Of a stretch of DNA of 7,207 nucleotides, positions 1 to 6,262 are shown one piece after another; the first letter of the stretch is position 1; every line of letters starts with the position of its first letter. The position numbers were made by a program, and so were the translations under genes. The notes under the pieces were generated by a model. That model saw only the letters and a program-made list of their open reading frames with translations, was not told the DNA's origin and searched no databases. The DNA is from an uncultured bacterium (GTDB taxonomy: Bacteria; Cyanobacteriota; Vampirovibrionia; Gastranaerophilales; Gastranaerophilaceae): contig CALAWF010000254.1 of NCBI GenBank assembly GCA_937894665.1, positions 1 to 7,207 on the forward strand, given 5' to 3'.

Positions 1-251
1 TTCAAATACATCACAGGAGCAAAACGGAAGTTGCCTTTTGCAATATTTACAGTCCTGATTTCTCCAGCAAAATTATAGATTTCATCAAACAAATATTTAT
101 GAATTTTAGCTAACGAGTCAAACGTTCCGCACTGCAAATTTTCAAGAATACCACGTTCAAAAAGTTCAATAGCTTTGGTTTTGCTAATTTTTTCTTCCAT
201 TCTTGCAAGTTCAGAACTATCGGTTATATTCAATTTATTTTCTAAAACCAT
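1..251 (-). CDS. Fic/DOC-family protein, N-terminal fragment (cut by window edge)
   Basis: Reading leftwards from an ATG at 251-249 gives 83 codons without a stop, running off the left edge. The product begins MVLENKLNITDSSELARMEE, continues with an alpha-helical stretch, and then has the segment SLAKIHKYLFDEIYNFAGEI (about residues 47-66) followed by RTVNIAKGNFRFAP. This 'KIHKYLF..IY.FAG.IR..NI.KG...F' pattern is the N-terminal half of the Fic fold. Family members usually transfer AMP or another nucleotide-derived group onto hydroxyl side chains of target proteins, some as toxins of toxin-antitoxin modules. The catalytic HPFxxGNGR loop would lie downstream, outside the window, so activity cannot be judged. 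The start is supported by an AAAAGAGGA ribosome-binding site four bases upstream. No antitoxin gene lies upstream; the next gene (glucose-6-phosphate isomerase) is separated from it by a terminator. Whether it is a stand-alone class III type cannot be decided here. Confidence 0.8.
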   Translation of the reverse strand, partial: MVLENKLNITDSSELARMEEKISKTKAIELFERGILENLQCGTFDSLAKIHKYLFDEIYNFAGEIRTVNIAKGNFRFAPVMYL

Positions 252-255
252 AAAA

Positions 256-275
256 TCCTCTTTTATCTGATTATA
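256..275 (-). promoter_or_regulatory. Ribosome-binding site and probable -10 box of the Fic gene
   Basis: On the minus strand a perfect TATAAT (275-270) lies upstream of AAAAGAGGA (264-256), which is four bases from the ATG. I find no convincing -35 box at 16-18 bp, because that position falls in the A/T run that serves as the terminator tail of the preceding gene. The Fic gene is therefore probably transcribed separately from the isomerase gene, from a promoter tucked directly behind its terminator. Confidence 0.45.
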
Positions 276-284
276 GCATATTTT

Positions 285-331
285 TTTCAAATAAAAAAGA
301 GCGTTAATGCCTAAGACACTAACGCTCTTTT
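285..331 (-). terminator. Rho-independent terminator of the glucose-6-phosphate isomerase gene
   Basis: A perfect 12-bp stem is formed by AAAAGAGCGTTA (295-306) and TAACGCTCTTTT (320-331) with a 13-base loop. Read on the minus strand it begins about 20 bases after the isomerase stop codon and is followed by TTTTTTATTT. Stem, position and U-tract all fit intrinsic termination. The A-rich left arm also gives a U-run on the plus strand, but no plus-strand gene ends here. Confidence 0.88.
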
Positions 332-350
332 CTTAACTTAATCAAATTTC

Positions 351-1652
351 TTATTTAGAAATTCTTCCCGGAACAACAACTCCACCTTTCAAGTTCTTTT
401 TGTAGAATTCAACGTGTGGTTGAAGAACGCTATCAAGAACTTCAGGGAATTCTTTGCCTTCCATAATTTTTTCAACGATTTCTTGGTAAACAGTAGCGAA
501 TGCTCTCAATTGAGTCATAGCACCTGCTGCAGCAGGAGTTAAGCCCATACCTTGAGTTTTTACTGTTTCAACAAACAAGTTACCTGTTACTTCGTAAGAT
601 TTTGTCAAAGCACCGATGTAGCTTTCTGCATTTTCTCTGCAAACGCCGTTGTCTTGAGGAACAGTTAAAGCGAATGCAAATTTGTTAGCAGGATTGAAGT
701 GAGCTTCTGCTGAGTGGTGCATTGCATCAGGAACTTTAGCAATTTGCTTCAATGTATCTTTTACTGATTCGTTTTGCATTTGAGCATTCCAGTAAACAGT
801 ATTTTCAAAAATTGAACCCATATATTGGTGAACTGATGTCAAAATGCCGTTCAATTTTGCATCTGCCCAGAAAATACCTTCTTTTAAAGCATCATTTACA
901 TCTAAATCAGCAGTTAATGATTCTGTTGAAACTTCTTGAGCTGCATTCAACATTGCAACCATATCTTCTTTTTTCATGCCGGCATAAGCCAAAGTGAACA
1001 AAGCGTGATCGTCAAATGCTGAGAATCTTCCACCTACATCATCGTGAATGAATAAGTCGCCTAACCAACCTTGTTCGTTAGAAGTTCTTCTCAATTCAGA
1101 TTTTTCAGCGTTTTTATCAGTAACTGCGATGAAATGTTTATGTGCTAATTTTTCTGCTTCATCTTGTGATTTTCCTTGAGCCTTGTACGCATCAACTAGC
1201 ATAGCCAAAACTCTTAAGAAACCATCTTTAGTTTCAAAAGTTGAACCTGATTTTGAAGCGATTAAGAAGTTTGAATCAAGAACATTGTCATTCAATTTGT
1301 ATAAAAATCTTTCTAAACTTGCAGAATCAACATCTGAATAGAATTCGATTTTGTCGCCTTTGATGTTCAAACCGTTGATAGATAACATGTGTTCAACTGT
1401 ATGTTTTGAACCACCGATACCCATAACGCTTAATTTAGAAGCACCTGTTTGGTTTTGTAATTTTTCTGCTAAAGAATAGATTTCGTCAACTCTTTTTGCT
1501 TGTTCTGATGGTAAATTTACCCAGTTCAAGAATTGACCTTGTTTGTTAGCACGAGATGAAAATTCTTGAACAAATTCAGAAACTTTTGATGAATATTTGC
1601 TAAAATCAATACCAGAGAAATTAGCAGTAATGTTTGAGTTTTTTGTCAACAT
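351..1652 (-). CDS. pgi: Glucose-6-phosphate isomerase (divergent PGI family)
   Basis: The 433-residue product is near the usual bacterial length of about 450. It should interconvert glucose 6-phosphate and fructose 6-phosphate in the cytosol, linking glycolysis and gluconeogenesis. Visible in order: a Rossmann-like GIGG (78-81); the phosphosugar-binding SKSGSTFET (133-141), equivalent to SKTxTTxET; GGRFS (207-211) of the first PGI signature; NES with a candidate catalytic Glu (295); His312/313 in a region where PGIs carry a catalytic His; and QPHVEFYKK (411-419), a degenerate version of the second signature (QPGVExxK), with Lys418 matching the active-site lysine. Both signatures deviate from the textbook pattern, so this is a diverged branch. 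The start is supported by AAAGGGG (1664-1658) five bases upstream. Codons ending in C are common, compatible with high expression. The gene is followed by its own strong terminator, so it is probably monocistronic. A related SIS-domain sugar-phosphate isomerase is the main alternative. Confidence 0.88.
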   Translation of the reverse strand: MLTKNSNITANFSGIDFSKYSSKVSEFVQEFSSRANKQGQFLNWVNLPSEQAKRVDEIYSLAEKLQNQTGASKLSVMGIGGSKHTVEHMLSINGLNIKGDKIEFYSDVDSASLERFLYKLNDNVLDSNFLIASKSGSTFETKDGFLRVLAMLVDAYKAQGKSQDEAEKLAHKHFIAVTDKNAEKSELRRTSNEQGWLGDLFIHDDVGGRFSAFDDHALFTLAYAGMKKEDMVAMLNAAQEVSTESLTADLDVNDALKEGIFWADAKLNGILTSVHQYMGSIFENTVYWNAQMQNESVKDTLKQIAKVPDAMHHSAEAHFNPANKFAFALTVPQDNGVCRENAESYIGALTKSYEVTGNLFVETVKTQGMGLTPAAAGAMTQLRAFATVYQEIVEKIMEGKEFPEVLDSVLQPHVEFYKKNLKGGVVVPGRISK

Positions 1653-1730
1653 GATAACCCCTTTCTTAAGTTATACCCTTCACAACAATATTCTACTATA
1701 AAATTTTTATTTTGGGGATGTTTATTATTA

Positions 1731-1816
1731 AGGGAAAAGGAAATAAGGAACAAGTGAATAGGGGAATAAGTTCATTAAAAGTCTATAGGTTCTTTACGGT
1801 TATGTCATTCTGAGGG
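1731..1816 (+). repeat. Interspersed composite repeat, copy 1 (octanucleotide type)
   Basis: This copy lies in the 211-bp spacer between the divergent isomerase and transporter genes. It reads as eight-base units (GGAAATAA, GGAACAAG, TGAATAGG, GGAATAAG), then TTCATTAAAAGTCTATAGG, then TTCTTTACGGTTATGTCATT and CTGAGGG. The same series occurs in inverted orientation at 5889-5990, where the AGTCTATA unit is present as four tandem octamers rather than one. Nothing in it appears to encode protein. Confidence 0.85.
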
Positions 1817-1817
1817 T

Positions 1818-1859
1818 TTGACTAATTGATTATAAAATATATAATAAAGTCAGAGGGGA
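1818..1859 (+). promoter_or_regulatory. Promoter and ribosome-binding site of the EamA transporter gene
   Basis: TTGACT (1818-1823), a 16-bp spacer and a perfect TATAAT (1840-1845) form a good vegetative sigma-factor promoter. AGAGGGGA (1852-1859) follows, four bases before the ATG. Transcription would start close to 1852, giving a very short leader that is essentially just the ribosome-binding site. The -35 box begins right where the interspersed repeat (1731-1816) ends. Confidence 0.7.
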
Positions 1860-1863
1860 AGTT

Positions 1864-2796
1864 ATGAATAAAAAAATCTTATCCAATTTTGCATTGTTTT
1901 TAACCGCTTTGATTTGGGGCGTTTCTTTTGTTGCTCAAAAAGCAGGAATGGACTATGTTGGAGCATTTAGTTTCAACTTTGCAAGAAGTATTTTAGGCGG
2001 ATTTAGTTTAATTCCTCTTATTTTTCTTGTCAAAATGACAACACCTGACAACCGCCCTAAAAAATTAAAACATTTACAACATTTATATCTTCTAAAGGCA
2101 GGATGTTGTTGTGGCTTAGCACTATTTACGGCAATGAGTTTACAGCAGTATAGTATGATTTCTGCCAGTGCAGGGAAAGCAGGTTTTATTTCTGCCCTAT
2201 ATATAATTTTTGTTCCGCTAATTTCAATGTTCTTTGGGACAAAATTGGAAAACAAGGTTAAAATTAGTGTTGGATTAGCTCTTGTCGGGTTATATTTGTT
2301 ATGTTTTAAGGGTGGAATGTCCGGATTTGATATGTATGACGGTTTACTTTTAGTGGGAGCGTTTTTCTATGGGGTACATATCCTTGTAGTTAACCATTTT
2401 TCCCGACACGTAAACCCTATAAAAATGTCTTGCGTTCAATTCTTTGTTGTCGGGCTTTTGTCATTACCATTTATGTTAATGTTTGAAAATCCTGTTATGG
2501 CAAATTTCATCGCCGCTAAAACACCTATTTTGTATGCAGGAATTTTAACTTGCGGTGTGGCTTATACCTTGCAAATTTTTGGACAAAAATTCACTCCTCC
2601 AACAATTGCTTCAATAATTTTATGTATGGAATCTGTTTTTGCTGTTGTTGGTGGAAGTTTGATTTTGCATGAAACAATGACCGCAAGAGAAACTTTGGGA
2701 TGTGTGTTTATGATAATTGCTGTCGTCCTATCGCAAATTCATTTGAAAAATATTAAAAAAGGGTTGACCGTTTGCCAAGAAAATAAAGTTGCATAA
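1864..2796 (+). CDS. EamA/DMT-superfamily transporter, ten membrane helices
   Basis: The 310-residue protein has the usual length and two-fold repeat of the drug/metabolite transporter superfamily. EamA repeat one spans about residues 7-148, opening with the typical TALIWGVSFVAQKAG. Repeat two spans about 158-294 and contains the family hallmark ESVFAVVGGSLILHE (256-270). Long hydrophobic stretches compatible with ten transmembrane helices place it in the cytoplasmic membrane, where relatives export or import amino acids, nucleosides or other metabolites by secondary transport. The substrate cannot be read from the sequence. A run of three cysteines (81-83) in the third hydrophobic segment is unusual. 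The tail after residue 295 is basic and presumably cytoplasmic. The start is fixed by AGAGGGGA four bases upstream. The gene stands alone, with its own promoter and a terminator shared with the convergent HD gene. Confidence 0.92.
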   Translation: MNKKILSNFALFLTALIWGVSFVAQKAGMDYVGAFSFNFARSILGGFSLIPLIFLVKMTTPDNRPKKLKHLQHLYLLKAGCCCGLALFTAMSLQQYSMISASAGKAGFISALYIIFVPLISMFFGTKLENKVKISVGLALVGLYLLCFKGGMSGFDMYDGLLLVGAFFYGVHILVVNHFSRHVNPIKMSCVQFFVVGLLSLPFMLMFENPVMANFIAAKTPILYAGILTCGVAYTLQIFGQKFTPPTIASIILCMESVFAVVGGSLILHETMTARETLGCVFMIIAVVLSQIHLKNIKKGLTVCQENKVA

Positions 2797-2803
2797 AATT
2801 AAA

Positions 2804-2829
2804 AGCCCTAAGTTTTAAAACCCAGGGCT
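2804..2829. terminator. Bidirectional terminator between convergent genes
   Basis: An AGCCCT arm (2804-2809) and AGGGCT arm (2824-2829) enclose a second inverted repeat, GTTTTAAAAC (2812-2821), separated by a symmetrical two-base mismatch on each side. On the plus strand the stem is followed by ATTTAATATTTT, and on the minus strand by TTTTAATTTT. It sits 7 bases after the transporter stop codon and 29 bases after that of the HD-domain gene, so it can end both transcripts. Confidence 0.85.
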
Positions 2830-2858
2830 ATTTAATATTTTGAAAATTCAATTGCCTA

Positions 2859-3665
2859 TTATAGATAACATTTGCGTTCTTGACCTTCAACCCCTGCGTA
2901 CAATTCTACGAATTGTTTTGCCGGACTTGCATCAATTTTTTGCAACAAAACTTCTTCAATTTGGAAAAAGCCTACATCGCCTGACATTTCAATATCAATT
3001 TTGATTGGTTTTCTTTCTCCACGGTGAATTCCAATACGATTGATTGCATTTGCAGAGTATTTGTGAATATCGCCAACTCTTGGAGTTGTATTGATTGCCA
3101 TTGGAATTCTAGCTCTTCCTTTTGTCATATCGCAACCATCGGCAATTAGGATTATACCTGCTTCAATTGAATGGATTTTTCTTGATGACATATGACCAAT
3201 AATAGCTTCTGTTGTAACAGAACGAATGATTACTCTTTTATGTAAGTCATCCGGAAACATGTGCATAAGAGTTCTTTCTAAAATCGGCTGACATAAAAGA
3301 GCTGACATTTCTTCGTGTCCTTGTCTTCCGATTGACATTCCCAAGTCGTGCATTAAACCTGCCAAAATTACGGCACACATACTATCTTCAAATGTCCCGA
3401 TTTCTTCTTGTTCAAGAGATGTTTTAATTCCTGCTTCGTGCAAAATGTTTAACATTTTTATTGCATTCCCAACAACCTGACGCATGTGAACCGGTCCATG
3501 GTCATTGTAACCAAGTCTTCTTATTGAAACATTGTTTGCATATTCCTGCATTTCTTGAAGTTCAGCATCAGCAAACAAGTAGTTTACTAATTCCAAACAA
3601 ACGGGGTGATTTTTTAATCTATTTTGAATTTTTGTTTCTGTTGAAATTTCCTTAACTGATTTCAT
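2859..3665 (-). CDS. HD-domain metal-dependent phosphohydrolase
   Basis: The 268-residue product carries the ordered metal ligands of an HD hydrolase: DHGPVH (His56, His60), the HD doublet (His106-Asp107, in AGLMHDLGMSIG), His117, His158 and Asp176 (IADGCDMTKGRAR). HD enzymes cleave phosphoester bonds in nucleotides or second messengers; the substrate here is not evident. The segment 'RLGYNDHGPVH...V...A' and the C-terminal GDIHKYSANAINRIGI / FQIEEVLLQK recall a conserved uncharacterised HD family found in archaea and bacteria. It has no signal peptide or membrane segment, so it should be cytosolic. I place the start at ATG 3665-3663 because AAAAGG (3677-3672) lies six bases upstream. An in-frame ATG 45 bases further upstream (3710) has no ribosome-binding site and would add a basic, non-conserved stretch. 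The gene is divergent from the TPR gene and shares a 94-bp promoter region with it. Confidence 0.87.
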   Translation of the reverse strand: MKSVKEISTETKIQNRLKNHPVCLELVNYLFADAELQEMQEYANNVSIRRLGYNDHGPVHMRQVVGNAIKMLNILHEAGIKTSLEQEEIGTFEDSMCAVILAGLMHDLGMSIGRQGHEEMSALLCQPILERTLMHMFPDDLHKRVIIRSVTTEAIIGHMSSRKIHSIEAGIILIADGCDMTKGRARIPMAINTTPRVGDIHKYSANAINRIGIHRGERKPIKIDIEMSGDVGFFQIEEVLLQKIDASPAKQFVELYAGVEGQERKCYL

Positions 3666-3723
3666 AATAAACCTTTTCTTTCTTGCTCTTATATCTATAT
3701 GATAACGCATAAAATATTAAAAG

Positions 3724-3753
3724 TTAACCCCTTTAGTTTGTTTATTATATAAT
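3724..3753 (+). promoter_or_regulatory. Probable promoter of the TPR-porin unit, leaderless geometry
   Basis: TTAACC (3724-3729), an 18-bp spacer and a perfect TATAAT (3748-3753) lie directly before the TPR start codon. Only six bases separate the -10 hexamer from ATG 3760, so the transcript would start at or next to the A of the ATG. No Shine-Dalgarno sequence exists in this gap. The -10 box is convincing, the -35 box only fair. Confidence 0.55.
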
Positions 3754-3759
3754 CAGCAT

Positions 3760-4242
3760 ATGAAAGATTACAAATATTATTTGGATAACGGAATTTACAA
3801 TTTCCAAGACGGAAAATACGAAGATGCGATTGAAAATATCAACAAATCTTTAGAACTTAAAAATGATTGGGCTATTCCATATTTTTACCGTGGTGCGGTT
3901 TACGATGCTATGAAAAAATATGATGAAGCAATGCTGGATTATACAAAAGCACTCTCTATAGATGATAAAATGACAGATGCTTACTATAACCGTGCAAAAA
4001 TTATTCTTTCTCGCAAAGATATTGAAAATCCAAATATTCAAAATGCAATAAACGATTTAGAAAAAGCATTGGAACTTGATAACAAATTTGTTGATGCTCT
4101 ATTTGCAATGGCTGCAGCTTATAAAAAGTTAGGAGATTATCATAAGGCTCTAAGTTATTTAGAAAAACTTTTAGAAATTGAACCGGATGCAGTTCACGCA
4201 AAGGCTTTGAAAAAATTAATTTTGCAAAAATATATAGTATAA
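3760..4242 (+). CDS. Small tetratricopeptide-repeat (TPR) protein
   Basis: The 160-residue protein is almost wholly TPR. Repeats can be placed at about residues 5-37 (NGIYNFQDGKYEDAIENINK), 38-71 (AIPYFYRGAVYDAMKKYDEA), 72-109 (DAYYNRAKIILSRKD, with an insertion before AINDLEKAL) and 110-143 (DALFAMAAAYKKLGDYHKAL), followed by a short capping helix. TPRs are helical hairpins that bind other proteins; the partner is unknown. There is no signal peptide, so it should act in the cytosol. The next gene begins within about ten bases, so the two are very probably co-transcribed and a role connected with the porin or envelope is plausible but unproven. The ATG at 3760 is the only start that keeps the first repeat whole, although it lacks a ribosome-binding site. 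Confidence 0.88.
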   Translation: MKDYKYYLDNGIYNFQDGKYEDAIENINKSLELKNDWAIPYFYRGAVYDAMKKYDEAMLDYTKALSIDDKMTDAYYNRAKIILSRKDIENPNIQNAINDLEKALELDNKFVDALFAMAAAYKKLGDYHKALSYLEKLLEIEPDAVHAKALKKLILQKYIV

Positions 4243-4252
4243 GAATTTGGTC

Positions 4253-5587
4253 GTGAAAAAGTTTTTATTTTTATTAGTTTTAATCTTATTTAATCCGTTA
4301 TTTGCTCAAGCAAATGAAGAAGAAATTTGCCTCGAGTTTGATAATAATTTTCAACGCCTTACAATAAACGATTCCGTTCACGCAATTCCTGACTCTGTTT
4401 CTGACGATAAGGATATTACCATAAGTGAAGATAAAAATCTTGAAACAGAAGACGAACTGCTTTTTGAAGACGAAAAATTACTGGAAGAAGCTCCTCCCAT
4501 TTGGGACAGTATTCCTATATTAAAAGAAGCAAATATTGTTGAACAAGAAAATAGATTTTTTAGAGGATTATCTTCGCAAGCAAATAGGCTTTACAATTTA
4601 AAAATTGAACAGACAAATACTGCATCATCACTTTTCAATGAACCACTGACAAAACATTTTAAATCCGGTCCACTAGAAACTTTTCACCCGTGGGCTGTTG
4701 TTGGGATGAATATGGAATCTGATTTTGAAGAAGGCGGACATCATTTTAGCAAATTCAATCCTTCTTTAGCAAATGTTATTTTAGATGGGAAATTTAAAGG
4801 CGGAAAAGAAAATTTTAGAATTTTGCTAGACGCTTCTCATCAACATTCCCGACCGTTTATGAAGCAGTTTGTCCAAGATTTTTATGTTGAATCCAAAAGA
4901 ATTCCTCATCATACAATTTTAGTTGGGCGTTCTCGTACCGGTATCGGGTATGAAGGAATTCAATCTCCATATACTTTACCGCTTTTAAATCGTTCTCAAA
5001 TTTCGAGAAACTTTGGAAACATCCGCAAAAACGGTGTAAGAGTTTTGGGTAATTATTCACTTGTGGATTATGATATTGGCGGATATAGCTCAGATACATT
5101 TTTTACGGAATTTCTTCCAGGGATGGAGTTTGATGGATGGATAAATTTTAAACCTCTTGCCAAAACCAATGGGAAATACGGCAAACTTACAACCGGTGGC
5201 GGTATCATCACGGGCAGGAGAAATTCTGTTGATTATTTTATTAGCGGAGCATATATCGGCTATGAGTACAAAAAATTCTGGACAAGAATGGAATATTCTG
5301 CCGCAAATGGTTCGAATGGTCCGTCTGGCTTAACAACCAAGCATCGAGAAGGCTGGTATATTACTTTAGGTTATAAAATCACCAAAAAGATTGAAGCTGT
5401 TCTCCGTTATGACGAATTTGATCCGGACAAATCATTCAGACACGATCACAGAAGAGAATACACTGCAGGAGTAAATTATTACTTAAAAGGACAGGCTTTG
5501 AAACTCGTAATGAATTACATTTTCTGCCAAAATGATAATAACCCGAATAGCCATAGAATACTAATCGGTGCTCAAATTGCGATATAG
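4253..5587 (+). CDS. Outer-membrane porin-like beta-barrel (OprO/OprP-like)
   Basis: From the GTG at 4253 the protein has 444 residues and opens with a standard Sec signal peptide (MKKFLFLLVLILFNPLFAQA, cleavage expected after AQA). Residues 21-95 are strongly acidic and probably extramembranous. From about residue 145 the sequence alternates polar and aromatic residues in short strands typical of a barrel, with the porin-like stretch NYSLVDYDIGGYSSD (267-281) and a C-terminal hairpin set EAVLRYDEFDPD / EYTAGVNYYLKG / LKLVMNYIF / HRILIGAQIAI resembling phosphate-selective porin O/P. It should form a passive diffusion channel; the solute is unknown. The last residue is Ile rather than the usual aromatic. 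A TTG six bases further upstream is an alternative start, but GTG gives a cleaner MKK signal peptide. Neither has a strong ribosome-binding site, so translation probably depends on coupling to the TPR gene, whose stop is ten bases upstream. Confidence 0.82.
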   Translation: MKKFLFLLVLILFNPLFAQANEEEICLEFDNNFQRLTINDSVHAIPDSVSDDKDITISEDKNLETEDELLFEDEKLLEEAPPIWDSIPILKEANIVEQENRFFRGLSSQANRLYNLKIEQTNTASSLFNEPLTKHFKSGPLETFHPWAVVGMNMESDFEEGGHHFSKFNPSLANVILDGKFKGGKENFRILLDASHQHSRPFMKQFVQDFYVESKRIPHHTILVGRSRTGIGYEGIQSPYTLPLLNRSQISRNFGNIRKNGVRVLGNYSLVDYDIGGYSSDTFFTEFLPGMEFDGWINFKPLAKTNGKYGKLTTGGGIITGRRNSVDYFISGAYIGYEYKKFWTRMEYSAANGSNGPSGLTTKHREGWYITLGYKITKKIEAVLRYDEFDPDKSFRHDHRREYTAGVNYYLKGQALKLVMNYIFCQNDNNPNSHRILIGAQIAI

Positions 5588-5600
5588 AAATAAGTTTTTT

Positions 5601-5800
5601 AAGTCTATAAGTCAATAAGTTGATAAATTTTACGTGATAAAGGCAATAAGGAAAAGAAAAATAAGGGAATAAGTTCGTTACAAAAAGGTTTTAAGGCACT
5701 ATGGCACTGAGGTCTTTATATTTTTAGGTCATTCTGAATTGACTAGTTCATTACAATTTTATTTGTAGGTCGGCTTTACTAAGCCGACATTAAAAAATCC
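5601..5800 (+). repeat. Interspersed composite repeat, copy 2 (left arm of cassette)
   Basis: Most of the gene-free stretch after the porin gene is this repeat. It begins with three tandem octamers AGTCTATA-AGTCAATA-AGTTGATA (5602-5625), continues with GGCAATAA / GGAAAAGA / AAAATAAG / GGAATAAG, then TTCGTTACAAAAAGG and AAGGCACT-ATGGCACT-GAGG, then a GTCATTCTGAATTGACT module and the hairpin at 5769-5788. From about 5648 to 5803 it matches, inverted, the sequence at about 6969-7115. Positions 5751-5791 are identical to the complement of 6979-7019 over 41 bases, and 5666-5711 matches with about five differences in 46. I see no open reading frame of interest in it and no clear terminator for the porin gene. 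Confidence 0.9.
5769..5788. repeat. Perfect hairpin GTCGGCTT-N4-AAGCCGAC, left copy
   Basis: The eight-base arms GTCGGCTT and AAGCCGAC enclose a TACT loop. It is GC-rich against a very AT-rich background and perfectly repeated at 6982-7001. No U-tract follows it, so it is not a conventional intrinsic terminator. It may be a structured end or core of the mobile-type repeat. Confidence 0.85.
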
Positions 5801-5901
5801 GTCATTCTGAGCAAACTCTAATTATAGCGTTCGGTCAGAGATTCTTCGGGAAAATTTGTAAAATAATATTAGATATTCTACGGTTTATCCCTCAGAATGA
5901 C
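5801..5901. mobile_element. MITE-like 101-bp element with GTCATTCTGAG termini
   Basis: The segment starts with GTCATTCTGAG (5801-5811) and ends with its exact complement CTCAGAATGAC (5891-5901). Between these 11-bp terminal inverted repeats the interior is AT-rich, non-coding and partly self-similar (AGATTCTTCGG at 5840-5850 and AGATATTCTACGG at 5871-5883). Size, terminal inverted repeats and absence of coding sequence fit a miniature inverted-repeat element or a large palindromic intergenic repeat. GTCATTCTGAG-headed intergenic repeats are common in many bacterial genomes, which supports a repeat identity but not a mechanism. I see no target-site duplication I would defend. Confidence 0.55.
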
Positions 5902-5990
5902 GTAACCGTAAAGAACCTATAGACTTATCAACTTATTGACCTATAGACTTTTAACGAACGTATTCCCCTATTCCCTTATTCCTTTTTCCT
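5889..5990 (-). repeat. Interspersed composite repeat, copy 3
   Basis: This is the inverted counterpart of copy 1. On the plus strand it contains CTCAGAATGAC, GTAACCGTAAAGAACC, four tandem octamers TATAGACT-TATCAACT-TATTGACC-TATAGACT (5918-5949), TTTTAACGAA, and then CGTATTCC-CCTATTCC-CTTATTCC (5959-5982) with a T-rich end. Relative to copy 1 it carries 24 additional bases, exactly three octamers. It also shares TTATCAACTTATTGAC with the complement of copy 2 (5925-5950 against 5601-5626, one mismatch). Confidence 0.85.
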
Positions 5991-6009
5991 CTGCGAAAAT
6001 AACTTCTAA

Positions 6010-6228
6010 CTATTCCCCAAAGTCAAGCAAGTCCTTAGGCTCAACCCCCAAAACATCCGCAATAATCTTTAATTTAGAAAGTGTAATATCTGTTTTTGCA
6101 GTTTCAACCATTGCAATCATTGAACGTGAAATCCCGCTTACCGCCAAGAAATCATCCTGCTTTAGATGCTTTGCCTTTCGAATTCTTTTCAGATTATGTG
6201 CAAATTTTTGTAAAAACTCCTTGTCCAT
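6010..6228 (-). CDS. XRE/Cro-like transcriptional regulator, 72 residues
   Basis: This small cytosolic DNA-binding protein is little more than one Cro/C1-type helix-turn-helix domain (about residues 13-67). It contains the hallmark order LKRIRKAKHLKQDDFLAVSG / ISRSMIAMVETAKTDITLSK / LKIIADVLGV. The helix-turn-helix core is about residues 23-42, with Gln24 at the usual conserved position. Length and architecture match phage repressor-like proteins, restriction-modification controller proteins and antitoxins. I chose ATG 6228 because it gives a compact whole domain; reading through from further upstream would run antisense through the pseudopilin gene. There is no Shine-Dalgarno sequence. A GATAAT (6240-6235) ends six bases before the ATG, so the messenger may be leaderless. 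Two dyad sites in the 67-bp spacer shared with the divergent pseudopilin gene suggest it regulates both itself and that gene. No toxin or restriction enzyme is adjacent. Confidence 0.88.
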   Translation of the reverse strand: MDKEFLQKFAHNLKRIRKAKHLKQDDFLAVSGISRSMIAMVETAKTDITLSKLKIIADVLGVEPKDLLDFGE

Positions 6229-6237
6229 TTTTATATT

Positions 6238-6256
6238 ATCAGCTATACTGACATTA
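6238..6256. promoter_or_regulatory. Candidate operator 1 of the XRE regulator
   Basis: ATCAGCTATACTGACATTA contains the dyad TCAG-N5-CTGA (6239-6251). It is repeated at 6263-6281 with only the three bases after ATCAG changed. It starts ten bases from the regulator's start codon and overlaps the possible -10 box GATAAT, so binding here would block the regulator gene itself. Function is inferred from symmetry, duplication and position. Confidence 0.68.
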
Positions 6257-6262
6257 TATAAA

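Noticed and set aside
3666..3710. Earlier ATG for the HD-domain gene
   Set aside because: It has no ribosome-binding site at a usable distance and adds a basic, unconserved stretch. The ATG at 3665 has AAAAGG six bases upstream.
5801..5901. Classical insertion sequence
   Set aside because: The element is only 101 bp, has no transposase frame and has no target duplication I could confirm, so only a miniature element is claimed.
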